Assembly (NCBI GenBank): GCA_017506865.1
Contig: JAFCMP010000029.1
Span: 186,001 to 250,000 of the forward strand
DNA length: 64,000 bases
Direction of reading: 5' to 3'
Origin: Tribonema minus
Taxonomy: Eukaryota; Sar; Xanthophyceae; Tribonematales; Tribonemataceae
Under the pieces are notes generated by a model, which was not told the DNA's origin, did not search any database, and saw only the letters and a program-made list of their open reading frames with translations. Within the stretch, counting starts at the first letter, position 1. Each line of letters opens with the position of its first letter. The position numbers and the translations under genes were made by a program. This document shows, in pieces, positions 34,001 through 45,329 of the stretch.

Positions 34001-37000
34001 TATGGATCTCATGTTGCCTGTTGCTCTTGGATGACAGAAAAGTCAGGCAAAAGCGCGCTCGCATCTTGCCTCAATCGCTCACCGTGCGAGCTCCAGGGCT
34101 TGACCGTGCACTGTCGCTTAGAGTTGAGCGCTGATGAGGTGACGACTGAGCACTGTTGCCCAGAGCTGAGCGCTGATGCGGCGGCGATGCCATGGCAGCG
34201 TACGACTGCTCCTGCCACTGCTGCTGCTGCTGCTGGTGTCGGGGGCTGCTCCCTGTTGACGTTGGCCCCTCAGGGGACCGTGATCGCGGTTGAGCGCTGT
34301 GCGCCTCGTGCTGTGGGGGGTATGTATAGTGTTGCTGCTGCGCGGGGTATGTGGGGGATGGCGACGCGCTCCGCTGACTGCGCAGGACAGGAGGGGGGGG
34401 GGGTTGCAAGAGAGCACTCATGGTTTATCATGCATGGCATAGGTCATACTCTGAAGTATGTACATGCGTGCATACTGGTGGTCTGGCGAAAGGCTCGCCT
34501 GCGACTGTGTGATACCGCACGCGTGGACAGACACCGTGCATGCATGTACGCATTGCACACACTTGTTTCTGCCCGAGCGGACGTGAGAAGAGTGTGTTGG
34601 GAGGCGCCACTACTTACTTCAACAGGCCTCACGCACCTCAGCTCTGCAGCAAACGTTGCAGTGATGCCGGGGTTTGCGTTAAACACATCGAGCGACACCG
34701 TCCTGCCGCCGTGCTCCGCCCTGTCGCGCACGGGTGCGTCACCGACTTGAACTTCTCCAATGTGCTGCCGCAAGTTCAAGTTGCCGGAGGCCGTCGGCGC
34801 AGCGGGGGCGGGGCTGTGTGGGGAGTCCCACGCCTTGCACATGAGAAGGGCACGTCAACAATCGTCCGCATATGAACTTCAAGCGGGTGGAACGAATTCA
34901 AAACAGAGAGTGAACCTGTTGCTAATGCTCTGCTTTGCACTTCAACAGCCTCCTGCCGCAGGTCAAACTTCAAATTGGCGCTGCATCGTCGGTCGGCGGA
35001 GCAAGGGCAGGGCTGACCCTGACCCAATGCGCCAGGTCATAGTGAGAAATGCTGAGCAATGACGCATCTTCAGTGTTTTGCGAATCACAGAGTCTTCAAG
35101 TTCGAATCGAACGAATTTGAAGCACACCGTTGCTGCAAATACGGTTCGCCTTTTAGCATCAACAACGCACACGAGGCTGCAGGCAGTCAGAGCTTCCTGC
35201 GCAAACCAAACGGCCATACCTCATCTGGAAATTGCTGCCGCTGCTGGTAGTGGTGGTACTGCTGCTGCTGCTGCTGCGCCTCCGCGGGTGAGCCTTGCGC
35301 TGCTGCTGCCGCTGCTGAGCGCTGGTGCAGTTGCTGACCCGCTGCTGCTGCCGCCGCCGCTGCTGCCGTCGTCGCTGCCGCTGCCACGACATTCTGCTGA
35401 TAGCGCTGGTCTAGCCACTTGACGTGGGCGCTGACGCTGTCCTCCTGCACCTTAAGTGGAAGTTGAAATGTGAAGTTGACACGCCATTGATTCACCTTCA
35501 CGTACTGGGCTGCTGATAGCGCTGGTCTAGCCACTTGACGTGTGCGCTGACGCTGTCCTCCTGCACCTTAAGTGGAAGTTGAAATGTGAAGTTGACACGC
35601 CATTGATTCACTTTCACGTATTAGAATGAATTGGGCTGCTGATAGCGCTGGTCCAGCCACTTGACGTGGGCGCTGACACTGTCCTCCTGCACCTCAAGTG
35701 GCAGTTGAAACATGAAGTTGATACGCCATTACTTCACATTCAAGTACCATGAAATTGGTCTGCTGATGCTGGTACTCAGCTAGGTAGACTGTTGTCAAGG
35801 CACTGCCGCGTGCAACTCGTATTTGTTCCCATTGCAAGTCCCCAACGCTGCCACTGGGTTGCTGACTGCCCTGGTGGACGCAATGTAACCCTAACCCTAA
35901 CCTCAACCCAAAAAGCATCCCTGTGACAGCATGCTTGCTAAAACTAACCCTGACCCTACTTCGCAGCATAGTGCTCATCGCAAGTCGCGCCATGATGCAC
36001 CAAGGAGCTTTGGTGACAAAGCATAAAGTGACCAGAGTACTTCAATAAAAATCAGGGACGCCCACTCACCGGCGCCACCTGCTCCTTGAACGCCCTGACA
36101 AGGTCGAAGTTGGCGAAATCGCCGTTGAGCACATCGCAATGACCATCGGGTTGCCAAGTAACTACACCACCACCGCCCCACTTGTGTCTACACAGCTCAC
36201 ACAGACATCGCACACAAAGTGACATGAACTTCAACAGGTGCTTCAGCCACCAGCGCCTACTCACCAGCGCCACCTGCTCGTTGAACGCCTTGACAAAGTT
36301 CAAGTTGGCGTATGAGTCGGCCGCCGCATCCTCGCTGTCAAAGGTGACACCCCGCGGCATAAACTTCAACAGAGTACTTCAATTGCTTACTCACCAGCGC
36401 CACCTGCTCGTTGAACGCCTTGACGAAGTCAAAGTTGGCGTAGTAGTCCGCCGCCGCGTCCTCGCTGTCAAAGGCGACGCCCCGCGGCACAAACTTCAAC
36501 AGAGTACTTCAACTGCTTTACTCACCAGCGCCATCTGCTCGTTGAACGCCTTGACAAAGTCGAAGTTGGCGTAGTAGTCCGCCGCCGCGTCCTCGCTGTC
36601 AAAGGCGACGCCCCGCGGCACCGCGCGCCGCGGCCGCAGCGGCGACGTCTCCGACATCAACGGCACTCTTCTTTCATGTGCACGAGTCGCTGGCGAAGAC
36701 AGTGACATCTGAGCTGCCGCTGGTGCTGCTGCGGTGGCTGTTTGTGGCGAAAGACCCCCGCGCATGCGCACGGGGGGTGCCGCTTGGGGAGTGTCGTCTG
36801 CGCAGTGGGCGGGTACTCCGGCCTGCAGTTAACATGAGCGGCGCAGCGGCAGTGAGGCGTTTGCGCACTGTGGGAGGATGAGCCCCAACCTTATTCCTAA
36901 GCCTATACCTGACCTAACCCTAACTCTGAGAGGATGCTCACTCCCGCCGCATGTGGGCACCGCTACAGCCAGTCAGCGGGTTCAAAAGTGTGAGGCGGTG

Positions 37001-40000
37001 TCATTCGCTCCAAGAGGATGCCCAGTCAGCTGTTCTCGTCCTGTGAAGTGACGTGTGCACAACATGCGTTTTGTGATGTTGTGTGTATTGTGACGTACAC
37101 GCCACGGGCACATAGGCCTGCCTCCGTGACCCCTGCAAGCGCCGGAACCAGCGCCTTCAGCTGTTTGATGCTGCTGCCCCTGTGCCATGTGGGTCAGGCT
37201 ACCCTTGTGCCATAAGTCAGGCTAATGTGGTGCCCATGCTTCAGGTTTAAGGTTAGGGTTAGGCCGGCTCGAACAGATTACATCCGCGCTGCTTGTCACG
37301 GCGGTTCAAATCGGCGCAACCAGGCAACCGTGGTTTAGAGCGCTACTGCAATGTGCACTCCCCCATCGCCTTTCAAGATGCGCAGCTGGAACTCGCTTTG
37401 CTGGGCGGAGTCTGCAGCAGCCGCATGCACTTGCAGACGCTTGCCCCAGCGCGAGCGGCAGCATCGCAATCGCGCTGATGCAACACGTCAGCGTCCGACT
37501 CACGACGCGATACGCATTGCAGCGGCGCGGTATCAAAATGGCGGTCAACGGCGATCACGCAATCCCAGCGGTGCTCAGCTCGGCAGCGCAGCTGCAGTGG
37601 TCAGCTCCTTTTCGAGGGTTAGGGTTAGGGTTAGCACCGAACTAGGGTTAGCATTGAACTCGTGCGTATTCTCCAGGCCAGGCGCCATCCAAAACTGGTC
37701 AAGTGCTGCCGGCAAGGCGCGCCAAGTCCACCGTTGAAAGTGCGGTAGTTGCTTCCTGAAAGTGTTCACAGTTTTGCTGGCTGCACCCCTCACACTCAAC
37801 TTCCAGCCCCCCCATCTTCCAACACCGGAGCGTCTACCAGGGCTGGGCAACCCTAGTCTAAAGTGCGGCACACATTAGCAACTCAATGCAACTCAAATGA
37901 GTGACGTGACACCTTCGGAGCGCGGAACTTCAAGCACTGGAGGGGCAGATGGACAAGGACTTGGAGGGGGGGGGGTGGGTGCCATTTGGCGATGTCGTTT
38001 AGAAGGTATCGTAAATGCGCACTGGGACACTGTCGAGGTGTTCACACAAGGTACATTTAGGTTATGGTAGCAAGCTGGACTTTCAAGGTGTTCACAAGGT
38101 ACATCTAGATTGTGGTGGCAAGGTGGACATCCTCTTGATGTTTTCGTGCCCTGAGCGAGACGAGAATCAACTAGAAGGTACATGTACCTTTGTGCGCAGC
38201 ACCTCCATGTCAACGTAGCGGCTCTCTTCCTGCGCCTGCGTCAAGCAAACGACACAGCATATGCGACGCATGGACGCACCGTCAGCGAGCTGCAGATTGC
38301 GGCGACCACGATTGTGTACAAGTAGTGCCTGTGGCAGCGCTTAGTTATGGGCTTGTAGGGCAGGACGCTTCCAGTTCACCGTTGTTCTCAGTTGGCGGCT
38401 CTCTTCCGCACACATTCATATGCAATATATAGCAATCAGTTCTAAACAGTGAGCGGCCACCTACAATGTTGTATGCCCCGTAGCAGCGCTCTGAAACGTG
38501 TTGCGATGAGCCGTGTGGAACTTGAAGTTCACCATTCGGAGCAACACGTGCCGTCGCACGGCGGCGTTTTGGGCGCTGGCACTTAGGGTTAGGGTTAGGG
38601 TCAGTGCAGTGGACCGCATGAGCCTAACCCTAACCCCACGCTTTGGAAGGGGAGGACTGATGCACATAGTGCAATGCGTGGTGCTCTGTGCACATGCACA
38701 TGGTGCGCTCGCGAGCATCCTTTCTGTGAGAAGATGCTGCATGTAGGGAGCTGTCATTGTGTGCGTACAATGTGATTGCTGCAACTGAGCATGACTGCAT
38801 CTGTTACTTCTGCGACAGGCATAATGTCAAGAAAATATTGCAGGCGCCGTCTTCAACTGTGAATGCCCAAGAACCACAATGAATCAAAACTACCACCTTG
38901 AAGCACTCCAGTGCGAAAAGTTGCAGCGCTCAACCGCACCTGAAGTTCCAGCGCACGCTGCAGGCTGTGACTCTCCGCGTCGAGCCTGTGTCGTTGAAGG
39001 CGGCGCTGCTGCTCTTCCAGCTTCTCGCTGTCAACAGAAGTCGCAGCGGGTATGTACCAGAGCAGGGCAGGCATCGAAGCGCACTCAATCACATTGATCA
39101 ATCATGCTCTTGCGGAAGACACCGCAGCGAGAAGGGAAGCGCTCTCAACACAGGCGCCATTGCTATACCCACTAAGCCTGCCACTCATGCTGGCACATAC
39201 GGACCTGACACATTGTCCGCAAGGTTACTGACCTTCACCTTGGCTTTGACCCTGACACAGGGACACTCAATGACAGATGTACATCAGGATGCATGATGAT
39301 TTGCGCAAGTGAGGCCGGCTCACCAATTCAGTGCCTGATACCTCTCAAACAGAAACATATGCGGATCTCTCAGACAGGGCACAATTACCGCAGGCGAATC
39401 ATGGCACATGCACACGCAGTACGAATTTGTTGGCAAAAACTCTGCCGCACTGGGCTTCACTTGGCAACGCCCCTTCTGGGGATCGCAAGCTGCGAAGACA
39501 TCGCTGTCGAACAGCAGGCAAATTAACACTGCTATCAACAATCTATTCGGCTGACACGGCTGACAAGCGCACGGAGAGTCAAGTGATTTTGAAGTGGCTG
39601 GCAGTACGACGTGTACCTACCGTATCTGCGCGTCAAACCCAGCACTTGCTGTCCAAAACCTACTTCGTATGCATCTGAAGAGCACGGGAGAGTCAGAAGA
39701 TGTTGAAGGTGCTGGCAGCTCGTGTGTACTTACCGTATCTGCGCCGCCGCCAGCTCGTGGCGCTTGCGCTCGAGCTCCACGCGCAGCGCCTGCAGCAGCG
39801 CTCAGCAGCCGCACACATTCTGCATCAGCATTCAGTGCGCTTGCTCTGCCCAGTGTCAGAAAAGGGGCAGCAGTGCTCAATGATGCAGGAGATTGTGGCA
39901 GCGCTCCAATCAGTGCTCAACGACCATGCCTCGCGCGATGTGAAGGGGGCAGCAGTGCTCGATAATTCGGTGTATTGTGGCAGTGCTCAAATGGCCTCGT

Positions 40001-43000
40001 GCAGCAGTGATCAGCGATTATGAGTGCATCGCGGGGCACGGTATGTATAGCATGCGCAGCGACTGAGGCACAGTGCTACCACCACATTATTGCACAAGTG
40101 AACTGTGACTGCCCCGGTGACTTCAACTTTTCATGACTCTTAACTGGTTTTTACATCGCAATTTAAGACCTAAGCTCCCTTCATCAGCCAATCATCAGAT
40201 TCACAGTGGAAGCCTTGGCCTCTAAATCCACAAAGTCCACGTGATTGGATTGTATAATCCAGCAAGCTCTGCACACCTGACAATATTTTAATGAACTTCA
40301 AAGAACTGTGGATGTTTGTGAAAAACATTGCATCAAGTTGCACAACTTGCTGTGTTGCCGTGTTCACCTGCTCTCGCTCGAATGCCTCGCGCGCCGACTG
40401 CCGGCGCACTTCAACTTCAAGCTTGTCCCTCTCGAGCTCCTGCAGCCTGGAGGCCTCCTTGTGCAGCTGCGCGCGCGACGTGGCATATCACACGGTTGAG
40501 CGATGCTGCGGTTCACGTTCACTATCGCGAACTGGGGCAGTTTTATTAGACTACCACTGCTGAACGAGTGCACCAACGTTTACTATTGTGAAAAGGGACA
40601 TTTTTGTTCATCCCCGCTGCTGCACAAATGTGCAAAACGTTGACTATTGTGAAAGGGACAGTCTTGTTCATCCCCGCTGCTGAACAAATGTGCCAAACGT
40701 TCAATATTGTGAAATGGACAGATTCATTTTGTCCCTGCTGCCGAACAAATGTGCCAAGTGCTTGGCTCGTCACCGTTGTCAAGTACAACTGGCAGAAATT
40801 GCGCCTAGGTAGCAAGCAGGCCCATTGCATCAGCTGCAGCGTGGAAATGCAAATGCAGCGATGCCCCTCCCCCCCCCTCCCCCCCCTCTCTGTTCACCAC
40901 CCACATCTCCCTCCCCCCCTTTATCTCACATCGAAACGAGATGCAGCTGTCCGCCGTAGCATCGTAATTTCTGCGTGGCCAGATTTTTTCATCGTAATTT
41001 CTGTGTGGCCAGAATGTTTCATGCACATGCGCAGCACAAGGCGCTGCAACGATTGGGGGCTGCTCACAATGATGTTTGTCTTGAAGTACACCAACCAAGC
41101 AGGCACACTGTGGCGTTGCTGCTGCTTGTTTTTTTATGTTTTTTGGCAGCAATCTATTTTCAATTTAGAGAAGGGTCTCCAGGAGGCATTCAGCACACCC
41201 ACTGCATGTACATTGCAGCACGCAATCATGGTAATGAAATCTTTGTCACGGAATGGAATCCACTTGTCTACCGCGTAGGGGGCAACCAATGCACCATATA
41301 GCATTCAACATCCATAGCTGGACGCTTGGCACTGGGAACTGGGGAAGCGGGCTGCAATGGCATCATGGTAACAATCGCACCGCTGCGCAGTTGCGTTTCT
41401 TCAACATGAAGTTAGGATTACATTTGGGGTTGAAGTAATAGATGTAGGGTTTAGGTTGTGTGCGCGGCCCCACCTGTTCCTCATGCCACGTCGGGTAACG
41501 GCTCGAGACCTGCAAGCGCAGCAGAAGGTGGCAACGCTGAGCACCAGGTGGCAACGCTCAGGCAACAGGGGGTGGCAGCATTCAGCAAAAGGTGGCAACG
41601 CTCAGGCGATAGCGTGGTAGCGCGCTCGGCAGATGGTGGCAGCGCCCAGGCGATAGCGTGGTAGCGCTCAGCAGATGGTGGCAACCCTCAGCTGATACGG
41701 TGGTCCCTACAAGCAGAGAAAGGCAACGCTCAGTGATTCGTGGACTTACTCAGTCACTCACGCGATCAGGCGTCGTGGCCATGAAAGCGCGCCGCAACAG
41801 TGGCTCTGCCCGGCTAGCCAGTGCCTGTGCTCATGAGCAGTCACTCCTTTACTCGACTCCACGACTCGCGCACGGCAACTCTCGATGCACTAATGTCACT
41901 CATCACAGCCTGACAGCGCATTTGCTGGTGTTCAGACGAATCAAGGCAAGCTATGCAGGCGCCAACCAAGTCAGGGTGTGCCGGCTCAGTAACACACAAA
42001 CTCTTGTCACAGAGGCCCAAGTGCCCGTCAGAAGATCCCAGGAGGCGGTAAATGCGCAAGCAGTGGACGAGTCACTCACTTACTCGGACTGCGACTCACC
42101 ACAGCCTGAAAGCGCGTGCGCTGGTCCAGCAGGCGCTTGTCGCTGGCCTTGAGCTCCGCGCGCGCCAGAAAGTCCTCATTGGCCTGCGCGCACGGGTAGG
42201 TATGTATGTATAGGTACGTGAATTCATCAGTGTGAATTAAAAATGACAGCAGCATTTCAGAAAGTCTCGTTGGCCTGAGCGCACGGGCAGGTATGTATGT
42301 ATAGGTATGTGCATTCATCAGTGTGAATTAGGAACGACAGCAGTGTTTCATTGTTGCATACGTGAAAGAAAAGTGTTCAAAGTCGCCAGCAGTGTTGGCC
42401 GTGGCACATCATGTATGTATACATGCGGTATGTAAGTAGGCGAGGGTAGGTGGAGTCATCAGTGTGGAACGACCACAACCGAGCACTACTTGAAGTCAGA
42501 ATGAGGCGTGGACAGTGCAGTGCACGACAGTGGTAAACTGCGCGGTCTGAATCATAATGGTTCACCATGATACTTCATAATGATTTACAACCATGATAAG
42601 CAAAATCACACCATCTCATAATATATGGGCTACCAGCTGGAGCTGGCCTACCGAACACGTGAGACCTTTCCATACTGAACACCCATGCCCTTGAACGCTA
42701 CAAAGCTCGCACACAGAAGTCTTTTGACCTGTGGATATGATGGCACTATTTGACTCGTGGCCAATGACTGCAACAGTGGCGACCACGGTTATTGGTGGAA
42801 GGCACTTGCGGCTAACCATCCTTTGTCACCTAGAGCTCTACGATCTTTTGATTCGTTTCCACATAATCTCTACACGCACCGGCTTCAGCCGGCGCAGGAC
42901 GTCCTGGTTGCGCATGGATGCAACTGAGCACTGCTTGGCAAAGGTCGCGCTGAATGTCAAGCATGTCAATTGCTGTATTGGGGCCTCCGCGAATGCAGGT

Positions 43001-44690
43001 CCATATGTACTATGTAGTACGTACACACACCTGCTTCAGCCTGCGCAGGACGTCCTGGTTGCGCATGGATGCAACTGAGCACTGCTTGGCGAAGGTCGCG
43101 CGCGTGCGTCGCAGCGCCTTCTGGTGCACCACGCCGAACTCCGCGGCCGTGGCCTCCCTGTACTTGAACCTCTCCTCCAGGAGCTGCAACAGGAGGTACA
43201 CGCAGGGGAGGGGTGCACGATTGCCGGGGTGCATACTTCAGGTGACTGAAGTGAAGGTGGGAGTGTTTAACAGCAGTTGGACTCAGCGACAGGAGGTAGG
43301 TGCAGGAGTGCATACTTATTACATATACAAAGGCCAGCCTCCGCGGTCGTGGCCTCCCTGTGCTTGAACCTCTCGTCCAGGAGCTGCGCTCGGCAATGGG
43401 AGAATGGAAGGCTAGTACTTGGTGCATGATTGTTGGGGTGCATATTTCGAGTAGCTGACGTTGCTGATTTAGGAGTCTTTGCCGTCAGCTAGACTTAGCA
43501 ACGGGAGGCAGCTGCAGGTTGCAAATTTGTAAAAATATACGAAGGCCGAATGTGCGCGGGTGGCTGCAGGTGCGCTCAGTAGTGAGGGGTACACATGCAG
43601 TGTGCATGTACGCTGAGCGAACTTGTCTTCAGAACAGTTGCCTGGCTTTTGTGTTTCTTCCAGGTCTGGCATTGCAGCAGAAGGTGACATGCATGGCTGG
43701 ACCCTGACCCCAGCTTAAGACGTACACTTATGAACCAGTCTGGGTGGGAGCAACCACGGCGGTGCTGTAAGTCAGGTGCTGCTGGGGACATGCACAATAG
43801 TTCATACGCAATGCAGGGGTGCCCCTGGCACATCCTATGTTTTTTCTGTACAGCAACGTTCGTATTACAGGCTGCTTGTGGCTGAAACGCAATTTCCGTT
43901 TGTTTTTGTTGCCATCATGATCTCTTACAGTTTTGACAGCTCTGCTCTGCCGCCATGAAGTGACGGCGGGTGCCACAGGCGGCAGGCACTTCCCGTGCAG
44001 AACATGCCAGTGATAGCAGCACCAGCAAGGCGAGCTCTAAGTACACCGTCATAGAGTTCGTAAACTGGAGCGCTGCTGCGCTCTGCACTTCAAGTCCCTT
44101 TTGTTTGCAGATTTTTTGCGTTGACCAAACTTTGCGGTGCCTGAGCTGCTGAGAATACTACCACATGCTGTGTATCCATCGTCAACACGATGGCAACCTG
44201 CACATCGCACGTTGTCATGATAACTTAAATATAGATATGTAGGAAGATAAGCATTTGCAGCCCCAGCGGGGTGCTTGTGCAAGCGCAGCAGCAGCAATAG
44301 CAGCAAGCCGTGCGCTGCACTGCTAGGAGCTCAGCATCTGCAATACGTCAGTCCGTGTGTCATTTTGTGACAGGAAAGTGTCGTCTTGTCTGGCGTCATC
44401 GTACAACTGCCAAGACACAGTGTCAGGAAGCACCTCTGCACGCCGAGTTGAAGTTTGTGGGGTCCAGCCGGATGTGATGTAGCTCTAACGCTGACCAGCA
44501 GATCAGACTGCGAAACGAGACTTGGACACTTGATGCGTCATGCAGCAAGCTGAGGTAACGCAAATGTGCCTCAGTCTACGCATCATCAATCCATCGTCAT
44601 TTTTGATGTTAATAGTGATGCTTGGCTTGCCTGTCGTCGCGCCACCAGCTCCTTCCGCTTCTCCTCCAGCTCCAGCACGGCGTCCGACAT
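28084..44690 (-). CDS. Large coiled-coil protein of unknown family, 18 exons, about 799 aa
   Basis: Exons (minus strand): 44631-44690, 43031-43183, 42100-42183, 41474-41509, 40368-40466, 39734-39789, 38940-39027, 38188-38235, 36526-36822, 35220-35444, 34743-34813, 34083-34377, 32760-32897, 31911-32111, 31268-31375, 30284-30466, 29246-29340, 28084-28246. All phases agree, and two introns have GC donors (after 44631 and 29246). The N-terminal third is charged and helical (for example ELEEKRKELVARRQ, MRNQDVLRRLKQ, RLQELERDKLEVEVRRQ, KLEEQQRRLQRHRLDAES). The middle is Pro/Ser/Gln-rich with runs of Q and A, then Ala-rich helical segments, then an acidic tail (MQEIDEFDDGD, ending GGDDNDNF). I do not recognise the family. 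Heptad-rich N-termini with a disordered middle are typical of centrosomal or basal-body proteins, which is only a guess. The start at 44690 could instead be 44822. The 31268-31375 exon is the least certain because it sits in a palindrome. Confidence 0.7.
28318..28615 (-). repeat. Two upstream copies of the last coiled-coil-gene exon 5' end
   Basis: At about 28318-28375 and 28570-28615 the acceptor and first codons of exon 28084-28246 recur (GGCGAAGCTCC-like on the minus strand). Confidence 0.65.
28797..28837. repeat. Head-to-head degenerate telomere repeats
   Basis: TTAGGG units and CCCTAA units face each other across about 15 bp, in the last intron of the coiled-coil gene. Confidence 0.85.
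30660..31895 (-). repeat. (ACTC)n tracts and decayed copies of exon 31911-32111
   Basis: (ACTC)n tracts lie at about 30668-30740, 31417-31437, 31517-31560, 31640-31677 and 31861-31892. Between them lie several decayed copies of the exon's 3' part (coding LVSALSSELVPR or ERVRREHRK plus donor), for example near 30637-30672, 31480-31510, 31690-31760 and 31800-31857. Confidence 0.7.
30772..31385. repeat. Large imperfect palindrome (inverted exon duplication)
   Basis: The left arm (30772-31060) is the reverse complement of the right arm (31082-31385) with scattered changes and small indels. The spacer is about 20 bp. The right arm, read on the minus strand, holds a phase-compatible exon (31268-31375). 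The left arm holds its inverted copy. A 22-bp unit (TGCACGGACTTGTGCAGCGAAC) is duplicated only in the left arm. Confidence 0.85.
32500..32552 (-). repeat. Downstream copy of exon 32760-32897 3' end
   Basis: It repeats the part coding LYASAAQL in decayed form, about 250 bp downstream of the exon. Confidence 0.6.
33055..33505 (-). repeat. Three upstream copies of exon 32760-32897 5' end
   Basis: At about 33060-33105, 33255-33310 and 33440-33500 the acceptor and the part coding ELSTADAAAAL recur. The period is about 190 bp. G-runs of 8-20 lie between them. Confidence 0.8.
34940..35020 (-). repeat. Upstream copy of exon 34743-34813
   Basis: It is about 75 bp, similar to the exon and its acceptor side with many changes. 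Confidence 0.5.
35512..35735 (-). repeat. Two upstream copies of exon 35220-35444 5' end
   Basis: Units at 35512-35612 and 35636-35735 repeat the acceptor and the part coding EDSVSAHVKWLDQRYQQ plus about 50 bp of intron, with very high similarity. Confidence 0.85.
36065..36492 (-). repeat. Three downstream copies of exon 36526-36822 3' end
   Basis: Copies at 36395-36490, 36262-36362 and 36070-36130 repeat the part coding AADYYANFDFVKAFNEQ and the donor. The first two are almost intact, and the third is more decayed. Confidence 0.85.
36823..38187. other. Intron 8 of the coiled-coil gene, no feature beyond telomere-like words
   Basis: It contains short TTAGGG tracts near 37250-37262 and 37615-37634. 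A possible short exon near 37375-37415 has the wrong phase. Nothing else is recognised. Confidence 0.4.
38583..38636. repeat. Inverted pair of telomere-repeat tracts
   Basis: Three TTAGGG units and two CCCTAA units are separated by about 22 bp and could form a hairpin. The pair lies in intron 7 of the coiled-coil gene. Confidence 0.9.
40500..40765 (+). repeat. About 62-bp tandem repeat
   Basis: Three to four units with TATTGTGAAA.GGACA and CCCGCTGCTGAACAAATGTGC occur in an intron of the coiled-coil gene. Confidence 0.8.
41520..41712 (+). repeat. GGTGGCAACGCTCAG minisatellite
   Basis: Units of 20-45 bp with cores GGTGGCA.CGCTCAG and GATAGCGTGGTAGCG repeat just upstream (minus sense) of exon 41474-41509. 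Confidence 0.75.
42180..42350 (-). repeat. Tandem copy of the acceptor region of exon 42100-42183
   Basis: About 90 bp from the exon edge outward (CGCACGGGTAGGTATGTATG and following) is repeated once with few changes. Confidence 0.75.
42630..42866 (+). repeat. Short dispersed element R1, copy 1
   Basis: About 237 bp is almost identical to copy 2 from TACCAGCTGGAGCTGG to GATTCGTTTCCA. It lies in the intron between exons 2 and 3 of the coiled-coil gene. Its right end coincides with the point where all four copies diverge. Confidence 0.75.
42868..42966 (-). repeat. Downstream copy of exon 43031-43183 3' end
   Basis: It repeats the part coding FAKQCSVASMRNQDVLRRLK, nearly intact, between the exon and an R1 element. 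Confidence 0.85.
43338..43397 (-). repeat. Upstream copy of exon 43031-43183 5' end
   Basis: It repeats the acceptor and the part coding LLDERFKHREATT, with a break inside the exon. Confidence 0.8.
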
Positions 44691-45329
44691 TGTGCTCAAG
44701 GCAGCAGCACACGAGCAACGCCCGCCTGCGCCGCGGCAACTGCCGGATTTCTTGGCGACTGTACGCGACTTCAGTCGAGGGACATTGGGCGCGAAGTGCG
44801 ATGCGAGCGACAGCAGAGACACATGACCATGGATCCTGGCGCCGCGTCAGCGGCTGCTGGAAGTCCGCAGGCGCACCTTCTTCCTACGGCGGTGCTGTAT
44901 CACAGAGAGAGCAGCTTGCGCAAGCTGAGCCTACTTGAGGTAACCGAACGATTTAAACCATGGCCATGGCGTACCACGCCAGTCTTCTGCTTAGAAGTAT
45001 CCTGGGACACTTGCCGTGGTGCTTGCTCACCTGCTACACTCGGCGTCCCTTTTCGACCACTTGTCATACTGTAACACTAGACCAGCGGCGGCTCGAGGCT
45101 TCAACTATGATCACATGATATGTGAGCCGCATAGCTCCTCATGCGTAAACGGCGGGCACATGCGCTCCTTGTCGCCAGCTGCTCTTTCATTTAGACTCAC
45201 GGAAGTATGATCCGCACGTTGCGCGGCGGCTCGCCGAAAAGTGTGTTTCCGTGTCCTCTGCACTGCGCCACATTTATGCGTGCGTGCTATGCTCACATCA
45301 AGCCACAAATACACGTCCTTCAGGCACGC
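44691..45329. promoter_or_regulatory. Shared divergent promoter region of coiled-coil and TLK genes
   Basis: Only 639 bp separates the two start codons on opposite strands, so the genes may be co-regulated. I see no named element. Both first exons could extend further into it (alternative ATGs at 44822 minus and 45207 plus). Confidence 0.5.

Noticed and set aside
35090-35125. tRNA-like B box (GTTCGAATC)
   Set aside because: There is no matching A box or acceptor stem at the right distance.
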